This document shows, one piece after another, positions 8,051-16,429 of a stretch of 44,667 nt of DNA. Below the pieces are notes generated by a model. The model was not told the origin of the DNA. It saw only the letters and a program-made list of their open reading frames with translations, and did not search any database. This DNA is from an uncultured bacterium (lineage in GTDB: Bacteria; Armatimonadota; UBA5829): positions 1 through 44,667 of the forward strand of contig CALJES010000014.1 of NCBI GenBank assembly GCA_938074205.1. Reading direction: 5' to 3'. Within the stretch, counting starts at the first letter, position 1. Every line of letters starts with the position of its first letter. Made by a program: the position numbers and the translations under genes.

Positions 8051-9802
8051 TTGAGACTCTTGCTTGCGACGAGCACACAGCTAAGGCAGTTCCTGCGCGA
8101 GTATAGGCTGCTGTTGATTTTGGGCTGTTCCGCTTTGCTGGCTGAGCTAGCCTACGCAATATTGAATCTGTCCGCGATGCCCATGTATCTGAAGTTTTCT
8201 TTGCATCAGGAAGCAGCATTGGGCCTGATAATCAGCACCTTCCTACTGACAGAGGCTCTTTCTAGGCCAGCGTTTGGAGCGTTGGGGGACCGGATAGGTA
8301 GAAAGCCTCTTTTAGTGGCTGGACCCGCGGTAACGGCAGTGACGTCGTACATTACGGTGAAGCTCCAAGGGCCTTTCGCGGTGCCGGGACTAGTCCTGTT
8401 AAGAGCAATTGACGGTTTGGGCAGCGGCGCTCTTTGGCCCACCGCGTTTGCGACGATAGGTGACGTGGTTAATGAGAGACACCGCGGCGCTGCGTTGAGC
8501 GTTCTGAACGTGACGTACATGGGTGGGCTAGCGTTGGGCTTCTTGCTCGGCGGCGCAGCTAACGAAATCCAGGGCACGCTGACGGCATCCTTCTATCTGG
8601 TTTCGATCTTGCTTGGCACGGCAGTTGTAGTTTTGCTGCTGTTCTTCCAGGTGCCTAAGAGCGCGCCATCTCGTCCACTGCCGGAAACAGTTGGCGTGAC
8701 GCCTGAGCTGGAGGCGTTTCAGCATCCCGAAAGATTTCGTCTAGGCACGCTGTTCAGAAGCTTTGGGGAGGCGCCGGAGATGATCGTGTTGGCCTGTGTA
8801 ACGTCCCTTGGCGTGGGAATGCTGACACCCATTGTTAAGCTATACGGCGTCGAGCACCTGGGATTGTCGGAAACGGGGATCGGTCTTCTAGTTGCTCCGA
8901 TCGCGGCCTCGATGGGCGTTGCTGCTGTGCCGCTAGGCCATTTCGGGGACAGATACGGCAAGTGCCTCGCGCTGTGCTGGGGGCTGTTCGGCTGCGCCTG
9001 CGGCATGTGGGCAGTGGCTCTCTTTCGAAGCGTCGCAGTAGCCGTTGTCGCCGGGATTGTGATAGGGTTGGGATTTACGGTGGCCTTCCCTGCGTGGAAT
9101 TCGGTGGTGATCTCGGCTACCTCGCCGGACAGGCGTGGGGAAGTGCTCGGTGCAGTGGGGATGGCCCAGGGGTTGTCTGCTATAGTAGGAGCAAGCGCGG
9201 GGGCTTTCATATATGCGAGTGAATCCCTGAGCTTTCCTAGGCTTGGCTTGGTCAACTACAACGTGCCCTTCTGGCTAGCCGCAATTCTGCTGACGTGCTC
9301 GGCCGTCATTGCATTCACCTGGGTTCGTAACAAGCACGGCTTTAGGGATCCCGCGCCCGGAGTAACACCGGGGCAACAAAGAGCGGCGCTCGTCGCGTGC
9401 GCAGCTGCTCTGGTAAGCGTCGGTGTGTGGGTAGCGACGTGTTACACAAGGCCAATAGCGCCTGACAGGGTGACCTGGTGCTGGATTCAGCAATTGGTCA
9501 GGGGACGACCAGATAGAGCTATGCGGTTTGTAATTGCTAACTCAGGCGGTGGCTGGGACGGTGTTGCTGAAAGCCGGCTCCTGGCTCGGACATTTCGGGA
9601 ATGGGCGCGGAAACGTGAAGCCCGGTACACAGTATACAAGGCGAGGTTGTTTGACCACCATCGCGCTCAGGTTAAAGTGGTGTTTTTCTTGTCAGGGAAG
9701 CAGAGAAAGCATTTCGAAGTAGTGTTGCGTCGGTTGGAATCGCGCGAGTGGAAGATTGTTCGCGTGAGCGCAAAACCGAATTCACAAGCTTATTCTCGTT
9801 GA
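8051..9802 (+). CDS. MFS transporter with extra C-terminal membrane-anchored domain
   Basis: A 583-residue major facilitator protein. Residues 1-425 show about 12 hydrophobic segments and the loop 2-3 signature GALGDRIGRKPLL, with its echo GHFGDRYGK in the second half, indicating a drug or metabolite exporter-type MFS. After segment 12 an extra hydrophobic helix (about 445-465) leads into a soluble domain of roughly 115 residues that mixes helices and strands and looks like a small NTF2/DUF4878-like fold; that fold guess is tentative. MFS proteins normally stop after segment 12, so this is a fusion or lineage-specific extension. The start is uncertain: the frame opens at TTG 8051 with GGAG very close upstream, and no ATG precedes the first helix. 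Its stop codon overlaps the next gene's -35 box. Confidence 0.85.
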   Translation: MRLLLATSTQLRQFLREYRLLLILGCSALLAELAYAILNLSAMPMYLKFSLHQEAALGLIISTFLLTEALSRPAFGALGDRIGRKPLLVAGPAVTAVTSYITVKLQGPFAVPGLVLLRAIDGLGSGALWPTAFATIGDVVNERHRGAALSVLNVTYMGGLALGFLLGGAANEIQGTLTASFYLVSILLGTAVVVLLLFFQVPKSAPSRPLPETVGVTPELEAFQHPERFRLGTLFRSFGEAPEMIVLACVTSLGVGMLTPIVKLYGVEHLGLSETGIGLLVAPIAASMGVAAVPLGHFGDRYGKCLALCWGLFGCACGMWAVALFRSVAVAVVAGIVIGLGFTVAFPAWNSVVISATSPDRRGEVLGAVGMAQGLSAIVGASAGAFIYASESLSFPRLGLVNYNVPFWLAAILLTCSAVIAFTWVRNKHGFRDPAPGVTPGQQRAALVACAAALVSVGVWVATCYTRPIAPDRVTWCWIQQLVRGRPDRAMRFVIANSGGGWDGVAESRLLARTFREWARKREARYTVYKARLFDHHRAQVKVVFFLSGKQRKHFEVVLRRLESREWKIVRVSAKPNSQAYSR

Positions 9803-9827
9803 CAGCTCAGCTGGACGCTTCTATAAT
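9799..9827 (+). promoter_or_regulatory. Perfect sigma70-type consensus promoter
   Basis: TTGACA at 9799-9804 and TATAAT at 9822-9827 are separated by exactly 17 bp, the full consensus. The -35 hexamer overlaps the MFS stop codon. The predicted start of transcription, near 9834, lies only about ten bases before the ATG of the next gene, which has no Shine-Dalgarno sequence. Confidence 0.8.
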
Positions 9828-9843
9828 CGTGACACCCAAAGCC

Positions 9844-12171
9844 ATGTCGTCCTTAGCGTCCCCGATCGTCTCGCTTACTGAGGCAAACAGGCGTCCCGGA
9901 TGTGGAAATAAGGCAGCAGTCCTTGCCCGACTCATCTCAGCTGGCTTCGACGTTCCACCAGGGTTTGTTGTAACGTCCGATGTGTTTCTGTGGCACTTAA
10001 GATTGGCTGGGCTTGAGAAAATTGACCTCAGAACAGCAGACCGTGTTGAGAGAGGGGAGGCCCATACCGCTATTCTGAACACCGAAATAGCCCCTGAGAT
10101 ATGGGAGCTTATCGTTGATGCCTACGAAGAATTGGTTTATACAAGCAGTATTGGAGAACCTCGACTTGTCGTTAGACCGTCGGCTAATCCGCACCTGATC
10201 GGAGCGTATGAGAGTTTTACCAGCATAAACAGCCCTGAACAACTGCAGAAAGCAATCAGGCGCATATGGGCATCAGCTTGGACTGAACACGCTGACTGCC
10301 TACTCCGTCGAGACGTTCCGACGGGCCAAATAGAGCTCGGTGTGCTAGTGCAGATTATGGTCGACAGTGAAATCCACGGGCTTACCGTTACGGCTAATCC
10401 TCTGACAGGCAATCCTCATCAGATTTTGACCTGCACAGACGGCGCCTGCGGGAGTAAGGCGGTAGTATTTGACTTATGCTCATTAAATGTTGAAGGCAAC
10501 TTCGCTGGTGACAGCCCATTCGAAGCACTTATTTCGGCAGAAAAAGCTATTCTTGCGGAGCAAGTGGTAGGGCGACCGGCGGAGATCGAGTGGGCCTACG
10601 ACGGCAGTAGACTCTGGATCCTCCAGGCACAACGCTCAGAGGGTATCCCTGCATACTTTCCAATAACCGTGGCACCCGATGCGCGGGAGTTTGCTAGGGT
10701 GACGCGCAGTCCCGTTTCGGTCCTAGTGCGCAGCGTGCTGTGGCCGAGAGAGTCCGCTCGTGCCATCAAACTTCCGCTTCGTGCAGCCCGCGAGGAACAG
10801 AGTCTTATCAACGGTTTTGTCTATCGCTGCAGCTCGTCCGTGCTGCGAGATGCCTGCGTTATGAAAGATCCGCGCATCCAGGACGGTGAGATTGTTAGAG
10901 CTCAACGAGAACTGAATAGGATAACCGTTGAACTTCCAAGTCTCTCGGCAAATCTATCAGCACTGCTCCGCGAGGATCTAAACCGGATGCCTATGCGCGA
11001 GCTCATAAGAGTCTTCCACGAAGCTGCGCGCCTTTACAGGCGCAGTGTTGAACTGCTGGATTACTGTAGATATCCCAGCCAGCGGTTCCCGAAGCTTCTA
11101 AGGGAGTTCCTGGGAAGCGGAAGCGACGCCGAAAGCACATACCAACAGTTGATGGCGGGAGCTGCCTTGCCTTTTATAGCGAGGGATACAACTCTTCAGG
11201 ATCTAGGAGATCGCCTCGCTGCTGCGAGATCCACCGGCAAAATTGAGGATGACCAGTGGCGAAAGCAATTCAGGCAAGAGGTTGAGAACTTCGCGCGTGA
11301 ATATTGCTACGCCTTTCAGCATCACGGCGAACCATATGACGTGGCTTCATGGAAAAGTTGGATTGAGGATTCGGATATCCTATTTCGAATCATCGGTGCA
11401 CTCGCGCGGCGAGGGAAACGAGCGTCACTGCCGAGTCTCTGGGAAGTGAGGAAAAGAGCCGTTCCGCAGGTGAAACGCGACATTTTAGCGGCGTATAGCG
11501 GCCGAGCGCGCGAGCATCTCTCGAAGTTGATCGTTCAATCCCTGGGATGGGTTGAAGCAAGAAGCGCTGCGTATTGCGTGTGCGCTCGGGCAGGAACAGC
11601 CCTGCGACTGGCAATGTTGGAACTGGGCAGTAGGCTGCAAGGCTTCAGAGCGCTAGTGCGGCCGGAGGATATCTTCCATTTCGAGCTGGATGAGTGCGAC
11701 GAGCTAGCGTGTCGTGGGATGAGCATGAAAACAGGGGAAATAGTTCGTTTGCTTGCTGATAGGAAGCACCGTATCTGGCTGCAAGAGCGCCTGCAAGCGC
11801 CTGAAAAGCTGCCGATAGAAAGCGAAGCGGAGCCCAAACACGCTTCCCAGGATCAGATAAGAGGTCAGCCTTGCAGTCCTGGAGTTGCTCAAGGTCGAGT
11901 CCTGATCGCCGACAATATTTCGGACGCGTGTTCAGCAGAACCTGGGCATATAATTGTTTCCCGTGAGCTTACGTCAGCCTGGACGCCGCTTCTAGGTGTT
12001 GCTTGCGGCTTTGTGTCGGAGAATCCTGGCGAAACGGTAATTGCTTCAATGGCGGCTTTACATGGCAGCCCGATTGTTTCAGATTGTGTGGGCGCTACCG
12101 AGGTCTTTTCCACTGGCGAGTTGGTCGCACTCGACGGTCTCACTGGAAGAATTGAGCGAATACTAGGCTAA
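9844..12171 (+). CDS. PEP synthase/rifampicin phosphotransferase-like protein lacking the phosphohistidine
   Basis: A 775-residue protein with the domain order of PEP synthase-type dikinases and rifampicin phosphotransferase. The N-terminal ATP-grasp domain (about 10-265) has GNKAAVLARL, VPPGFVVTSD, RPSANPH, GLTVTANPLTGN and PAEIEWAYDGSRLWILQAQ. A helical middle region (about 280-670) is unlike PEP synthase, and a C-terminal swivelling domain (683-775) begins SPGVAQGRVLI. The swivelling domain normally carries the catalytic His in a TSHAAIVAR-type motif. Here the aligned stretch reads ETVIASMAALHGSPIV, with Val732 at the His position, so phosphotransfer by the usual route seems impossible. 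The LQSRP motif is also altered to LQAQR. ATG 9844 is the first start fitting the family; the frame opens further upstream without homology. Known relatives phosphorylate pyruvate or rifampicin; this one may bind ligand without transferring phosphate. Confidence 0.8.
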   Translation: MSSLASPIVSLTEANRRPGCGNKAAVLARLISAGFDVPPGFVVTSDVFLWHLRLAGLEKIDLRTADRVERGEAHTAILNTEIAPEIWELIVDAYEELVYTSSIGEPRLVVRPSANPHLIGAYESFTSINSPEQLQKAIRRIWASAWTEHADCLLRRDVPTGQIELGVLVQIMVDSEIHGLTVTANPLTGNPHQILTCTDGACGSKAVVFDLCSLNVEGNFAGDSPFEALISAEKAILAEQVVGRPAEIEWAYDGSRLWILQAQRSEGIPAYFPITVAPDAREFARVTRSPVSVLVRSVLWPRESARAIKLPLRAAREEQSLINGFVYRCSSSVLRDACVMKDPRIQDGEIVRAQRELNRITVELPSLSANLSALLREDLNRMPMRELIRVFHEAARLYRRSVELLDYCRYPSQRFPKLLREFLGSGSDAESTYQQLMAGAALPFIARDTTLQDLGDRLAAARSTGKIEDDQWRKQFRQEVENFAREYCYAFQHHGEPYDVASWKSWIEDSDILFRIIGALARRGKRASLPSLWEVRKRAVPQVKRDILAAYSGRAREHLSKLIVQSLGWVEARSAAYCVCARAGTALRLAMLELGSRLQGFRALVRPEDIFHFELDECDELACRGMSMKTGEIVRLLADRKHRIWLQERLQAPEKLPIESEAEPKHASQDQIRGQPCSPGVAQGRVLIADNISDACSAEPGHIIVSRELTSAWTPLLGVACGFVSENPGETVIASMAALHGSPIVSDCVGATEVFSTGELVALDGLTGRIERILG

Positions 12172-12241
12172 ACGCTGGCCCAGGTGAGGTATTCGCTAAC
12201 GAGTAAGTGCAAAAACAGGTAAAAATACCTAGCTTAAGGTC

Positions 12242-12270
12242 TTGACTGATTGCGCGCACGGTGTTATCCT
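12242..12270 (+). promoter_or_regulatory. Promoter for the anti-sigma-type kinase gene
   Basis: TTGACT (12242-12247) and TATCCT (12265-12270) are spaced by 17 bp. The predicted transcript starts near 12277 and has a leader of about 70 nt. Confidence 0.6.
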
Positions 12271-12345
12271 ACGCAGCGTACTGTCTGTAGTCGAACTCTT
12301 TTGGCAGAGATTCTCGTGCGATAGGAGACCAGATAGAAACGTCAA

Positions 12346-12891
12346 ATGAACCAAACCACAGATTTAAGCCGCCCGGCTGTGTGTACTCTAGACGATGTAA
12401 GGCAGGACCCTCTTGGTGACCGTGAAAGACTTGAACAGCTCCGCAGAGTTGAGCGCGAGTTCGGACTGCTGGAAGGAGAGGTAGCTTCTGAACCGTGGTT
12501 AATGGATTACTTCACTTTTCCAGCCACGACGAAGTACTGCAGAGAGGCGCGAACGCGCATAGAGAGACTGGTTTGTTCAGCGGGCGTTAGCGAACAGGTA
12601 AGGTACGACATCGCGTTGGCAGTTGGGGAAGCTGTAGCGAATGCCGTGGAACACGGCAATGGAAACAACCCGGACGGATCATTTACTGTGCGGTGTGTCG
12701 CAACGCCTAAAAGGATATTTGTCTCTGTGAGCGACCAGGGTCCCGGTTTTGATCCTGAGGAGCTACCTAGCCTAAGCGAAGCGCTGCTGCGAGATCGGGG
12801 CAGGGGAATACACTGTATCCTTGCAGTAATGGACGAAGTTGGCTTCGATTTCGCCTCAGGCACTACTGTGCGAATGGTAAAGTTCTGCTGA
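12346..12891 (+). CDS. RsbW/SpoIIAB-type ATP-binding regulatory protein
   Basis: A 181-residue protein with a GHKL-type HATPase_c_2 domain, as in the anti-sigma factors and serine kinases RsbW and SpoIIAB. The N-box is EAVANAVEHGNG (about residues 101-112), the G1 box is DQGPGFDPEEL and the G2 box is DRGRGIHCI. The fold therefore looks able to bind ATP. The first 55 residues are an extension before the kinase core. No anti-anti-sigma (STAS) partner, PP2C phosphatase or sigma factor gene is adjacent, so this is an orphan whose target is unknown. ATG at 12346 is the first Met, but the nearest purine-rich AGGAGA (12323-12328) is 17 nt away, so the true start could differ slightly. Confidence 0.85.
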   Translation: MNQTTDLSRPAVCTLDDVRQDPLGDRERLEQLRRVEREFGLLEGEVASEPWLMDYFTFPATTKYCREARTRIERLVCSAGVSEQVRYDIALAVGEAVANAVEHGNGNNPDGSFTVRCVATPKRIFVSVSDQGPGFDPEELPSLSEALLRDRGRGIHCILAVMDEVGFDFASGTTVRMVKFC

Positions 12892-12918
12892 GCAGCCCTC
12901 GGCGTGCCCATAAAATTC

Positions 12919-12956
12919 CGGCCTTCCGTGAGATGTACTTCCTCAACGGAAGGCCG
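12919..12956. terminator. Bidirectional hairpin between convergent genes
   Basis: An 11-bp perfect stem, CGGCCTTCCGT (12919-12929) pairing with ACGGAAGGCCG (12946-12956), has a 16-nt loop. It lies between the stops of convergent genes at 12891 and 12978. An AT-rich stretch (TAAAATT, 12911-12917) follows the stem in the minus direction. No T run follows in the plus direction. Confidence 0.7.
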
Positions 12957-12977
12957 ATTGCTCGTGTTTCCTAACAA

Positions 12978-15209
12978 TTAGGCTATAGACTTAACTGCCG
13001 CTACTATATCTTCCACCGTGGGCACCACAGCGGCCTCAAGCGGTTCGCTCATCGGAATCGGACAATCCTTGCCGCTCAGGAAGATGGGCTGCGCGTCGAA
13101 GTAGTCGAAGCCGAGGGTGCCGTCTTCGAACCGGTACTCAAAAACCTGCCGGGCAATCTCAGGACCAACGCCGCATCTGGGGTAACCTTCTGACACTGTG
13201 ATGAGCCGGCCGGTTTTTCGCACAGAGTTCGCAATTGTTTCCACATCCAGCGGGTTCAAAGTTCTGGGGTCGATGACTTCGACTTCGATACCTTCTTGTG
13301 CAAGCTGCTCAGCTGCCTCCATAGCGAAGTGCAGCATTCGACTGTATGCTACTACCGTGGCATCTGAGCCCTCGCGCTTTATGTCTGCGACGCCTATCGG
13401 GAGCACATAGTCCTCATCAGGGACTGGCCCCATAACGCCTGAGTAGAGCACTTTGTGTTCTATGAAGAGCACGGGGTTGTCATTACGTATAGACGCCTTC
13501 AATAAACCCTTAGCGTCGAACGGCGTAGACGGCATAACCACGTAGAGACCTGGAATGTGCAGGAACATAGCTTCCAAACTCTCGGAGTGATGGGCAGCTA
13601 TGCACCTGCCGACGCCGCCTTCGGTGCGGATTACCGCCGGCACCTTTGTCTTTCCGCCGAACATATAGCGGTTGTAGGCAAGATTATGGATTAGCTGGTC
13701 GGAGCCGATAGTAAGGAAGTCGATGTACATTATTTCCGCTACGGGTCTCAGGCCTCTCATCGCGGCTCCGCCGGCAGCCCCGACAATCGCTGCTTCACTT
13801 ATAGCTGTGTCGATCACGCGTTCTGGGCCAAACTCTTCGAATAATCCTTTCGTAGCAGCGTACGCGCCACCATAAAGACCTACATCCTCGCCCATTACAA
13901 TAACGCGCTTGTCGCGGCGCATCTCCTCAGCTTGAGCGTCCACTATCGCTTGTGCGTAGGTCTTTATCGGTATGCCGTACTTCTCCTCTAGTGCCTTGGC
14001 GTCGGCGGCCTTCAGCTTCGGCAGCGTGCTGCCGGAAAGTTTGCGCACTTCAGCCTCTATCTCCTTGATTAGAGGGGCCATCTGTCGTTCTGCGGCTATT
14101 TCGGCGGCTTTCTGTTTTGGATCTTCCGGCACATAGATGTCGTTAAACAGTTCGGATACAGGCGGATAGGGGCTCTCAAGGGCGTACTTGGTAGCGGTCT
14201 CAATCGTTTTGATTGCCATTTGCTCGACCGCATCCATTTCCTCTTCGGTTGCTATGCCGGCTTCGAGTAGCTTATTCCGAAGTACTACGATTGGATCGCG
14301 CTTTTTCCATTCCGCTTCCTCTTCGCGCGTCCTGTAAGCACGTTGATCGCTAGAGGAGTGGCCATACCAGCGGTATGTTTTGCATTCGATCAGAGTCGGT
14401 TCGCTCTTGGTGCGCGCACGATCCACGGCCTCCTGCACTGCCCTCTTGACCGCGAGGACATCCATCCCGTCGACAATCACACCTGGAATCCCGTAAGCAA
14501 CCGCTCTGTCCGCGATGTCTCTGATTCGCGAGGCCTGTCCGGCACACGCAACAGACTTATCGTGGAAGGGAACGCTCATTCCATAAAGGTTGTTTTCACA
14601 AATGTAGACGATCGGCAGGCCACAAAGAAGAGCTGAGCCCATATTTAGGGACTCATGAAACGCGCCCGTATTGGTTGCGCCGTCGCCGAAGAAGCAAAGA
14701 ACAACTGCCCCGGTGCCGAGGATCTTTTCAGCAAGGGCTCCACCTGTGGCTATAGGGATGTTGCCGCCGACAATGCCTGTTGAGCCCAGGTTGCCTTTTT
14801 CTACGTCGGCTATGTGCATGGAACCCCCGCGCCCTTTGCAGTAGCCGGTCTCTTTGCCCATCAGCTCCGCCATCATTTTGTTCCAGTGTTCCTGGCGAGC
14901 AGCCTCTCCGCCTTTCTTGGCGTGGAAGTTACCTATAGCACCGCAGTGCCCGTGCCCTCTATGGGTGCTGGCAATTACATCGCGTTCCTCTAAACAGGCA
15001 ATAGCACCCACCGCCACAGCTTCCTGACCGGCGTAAAGATGGGATGCGCCTTTTATTGTACCTTCGCGTAGAAGTTTGTATACGGTGTCCTCAAAGTGGC
15101 GTATTTCGCACATCTGCCTGAGGTAGTCAAGCAGCTCTTCCTTGCTCTCGGTGATTTCGGGAGAAGTCCTTGCTGGTTTGGTTTGCTTGGTGGAAGTCAT
15201 TTTTGGCAT
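12978..15209 (-). CDS. Fused alpha-beta E1 of a pyruvate/branched-chain 2-oxoacid dehydrogenase
   Basis: A 743-residue thiamine-diphosphate enzyme that joins the normally separate E1 alpha and beta chains and decarboxylates a 2-oxoacid, passing the acyl group to the lipoyl domain of E2. The alpha part (about 20-360) has GRGGSMH (127-132) and the ThDP motif GDGATNTGAFHESLNMG starting at 175. The beta part (about 415-743) begins with VIVMGEDVGLYGGAYAATKG and includes the SEAAIVGAAGGAA region. The substrate could be pyruvate, acetoin or branched-chain oxoacids; sequence alone does not decide. ATG at 15209 is chosen over the GTG at 15218 because AAGGAG (15218-15223) gives an 8-nt spacer to the ATG and overlaps the GTG. 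No E2 or E3 gene is adjacent, so the rest of the complex must be encoded elsewhere. Confidence 0.92.
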   Translation of the reverse strand: MPKMTSTKQTKPARTSPEITESKEELLDYLRQMCEIRHFEDTVYKLLREGTIKGASHLYAGQEAVAVGAIACLEERDVIASTHRGHGHCGAIGNFHAKKGGEAARQEHWNKMMAELMGKETGYCKGRGGSMHIADVEKGNLGSTGIVGGNIPIATGGALAEKILGTGAVVLCFFGDGATNTGAFHESLNMGSALLCGLPIVYICENNLYGMSVPFHDKSVACAGQASRIRDIADRAVAYGIPGVIVDGMDVLAVKRAVQEAVDRARTKSEPTLIECKTYRWYGHSSSDQRAYRTREEEAEWKKRDPIVVLRNKLLEAGIATEEEMDAVEQMAIKTIETATKYALESPYPPVSELFNDIYVPEDPKQKAAEIAAERQMAPLIKEIEAEVRKLSGSTLPKLKAADAKALEEKYGIPIKTYAQAIVDAQAEEMRRDKRVIVMGEDVGLYGGAYAATKGLFEEFGPERVIDTAISEAAIVGAAGGAAMRGLRPVAEIMYIDFLTIGSDQLIHNLAYNRYMFGGKTKVPAVIRTEGGVGRCIAAHHSESLEAMFLHIPGLYVVMPSTPFDAKGLLKASIRNDNPVLFIEHKVLYSGVMGPVPDEDYVLPIGVADIKREGSDATVVAYSRMLHFAMEAAEQLAQEGIEVEVIDPRTLNPLDVETIANSVRKTGRLITVSEGYPRCGVGPEIARQVFEYRFEDGTLGFDYFDAQPIFLSGKDCPIPMSEPLEAAVVPTVEDIVAAVKSIA

Positions 15210-15233
15210 GGGCTGCACTCCTTCACAAATGAA

Positions 15234-15255
15234 GCGCGGTCAATGAAAACCGCGC
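15234..15255 (-). promoter_or_regulatory. Hairpin in the E1 leader
   Basis: GCGCGGT (15234-15240) pairs perfectly with ACCGCGC (15249-15255) around an 8-nt loop. It sits in the 5' leader of the E1 gene, ten bases upstream of its ribosome-binding site. It could influence translation or mRNA stability; no known riboswitch is recognised. Confidence 0.35.
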
Positions 15256-15306
15256 CAAGGGTTGGATTCCGAAGGCTCTTTAAGATGGCCCTCTCTACAA
15301 CACTAA

Positions 15307-15336
15307 ATTGTACGCTCTTAGGATAGATTAAGTCAA
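15307..15336 (-). promoter_or_regulatory. Promoter for the E1 fusion gene
   Basis: On the minus strand TTGACT (15331-15336) and TACAAT (15307-15312) are separated by 18 bp, about 100 bp upstream of the start codon. It lies in the 157-bp gap between the xth stop and the E1 start, so E1 probably has its own promoter. Confidence 0.55.
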
Positions 15337-15366
15337 TCGCCCCAACTGCTTTGAAAGGCGCGGTCT

Positions 15367-16146
15367 CTAGCCCAAGTCAAAATCCGCAACAACGAACGTG
15401 TGGTCGGAAGGTTTCTCGCGAGCTCTCGGCTCAGTGTCAATCCAACAGTCTATAGAGCGCTCAGCCATCGGACGCGTTGCCCAAATGTGGTCCAACCTCC
15501 AGCCCATCCGCCTCTTGAACGAGTTTGGGATACGATAGTCCCAGAAAGTGTAATGCCCCGCCTCCCCAGGGTGATGTTTGCGGAAGACATCTACAAAGCC
15601 CCACTCTTTGACATACTCAAGAGCCTTGTGCTCCTCCGGGTGGAAACATACGCTGCCATACAAACCGTCCGGGTCGTAGACATCAATGGGTTCGGGTGCC
15701 ACGTTGAAATCGCCCACCCACAAAAGCATTTCCTCTGGGGAGAACTCCCTTTCAAAGTAATCCCGCATTCCGCGGATCCATCTAATCTTATACTCGAATC
15801 TTGGCGAGTCGACTGCAGTGCCCTGCGGCACGTAAGTGTTGATCAGCGTGATCCCTCGGAGCTTCCCTCGGATCACACGGGCTTCCTCATCTTCAGGCAT
15901 TTTACCCAGCCCTTTTCGCACATCTTCCAGAGGCTCCTTAGATATTATGGCGACCCCGTTGTATGCCTTCTGACCTGTGAAAACTACGTGGTAACCAGCC
16001 TGATTGATTTCGGCAGCCGGGAATTCGTCGTCCGCAACCTTGGTTTCCTGAATTGCGAGCGCGTCACATTCGTGATCCTTCATCCAGTCAAGTATCACCG
16101 GCAGTCGACTGCGGATTGAATTTGCGTTGAACGTCGCTATTCGCAC
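15367..16146 (-). CDS. xth: Exodeoxyribonuclease III
   Basis: A 259-residue Xth-type AP endonuclease and 3'-5' exonuclease of the EEP superfamily, used in base-excision repair. It starts MRIATFNANSIRSRLP with the conserved Asn. The metal-binding Glu lies in AIQETKV (about 34-40), the catalytic Asp-x-Asn in WVGDFNVAP (about 143-151), and the terminal Asp-His in SDHTFVVADF (about 248-257). The length is normal and all key residues are present. It stands between the E1 gene and a divergently transcribed alcohol dehydrogenase. A minus-strand TATAAT at 16242-16247 may be its -10 element, though no good -35 accompanies it. Confidence 0.95.
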   Translation of the reverse strand: MRIATFNANSIRSRLPVILDWMKDHECDALAIQETKVADDEFPAAEINQAGYHVVFTGQKAYNGVAIISKEPLEDVRKGLGKMPEDEEARVIRGKLRGITLINTYVPQGTAVDSPRFEYKIRWIRGMRDYFEREFSPEEMLLWVGDFNVAPEPIDVYDPDGLYGSVCFHPEEHKALEYVKEWGFVDVFRKHHPGEAGHYTFWDYRIPNSFKRRMGWRLDHIWATRPMAERSIDCWIDTEPRAREKPSDHTFVVADFDLG

Positions 16147-16429
16147 TTTGTCGCATCACCACACATATCGGTCACTCGAATTGTGAACCGCTAAACTTAG
16201 CTTTACCGCTAGAGAATCCTTTTACCATCTAGCTGCTGTGTATTATACCGCACAACTAACCTACGGACCATAACCGGTTGAAACAGGGTGTATAGTTGTC
16301 AATACCCCCATCAGGGTCCGCAGGTGAGCGGCAGGACAGGCACGTGATCGTGTATCATGATCGCGTTCAGATTAATGATGGATTGGCAGGTTAAAGTCAT
16401 TCCCTGGCCCAGCATCAGGAGCAGTGGAT

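Noticed and set aside
12216-12235. AGGTA...TACCT hairpin after the dikinase-like gene
   Set aside because: A 5-bp AT-rich stem is too weak to support a terminator call.
15400-16119. 239-residue plus-strand frame opposite exonuclease III
   Set aside because: Its length is striking, but xth on the other strand is complete with all catalytic residues; this frame has no recognisable motif.
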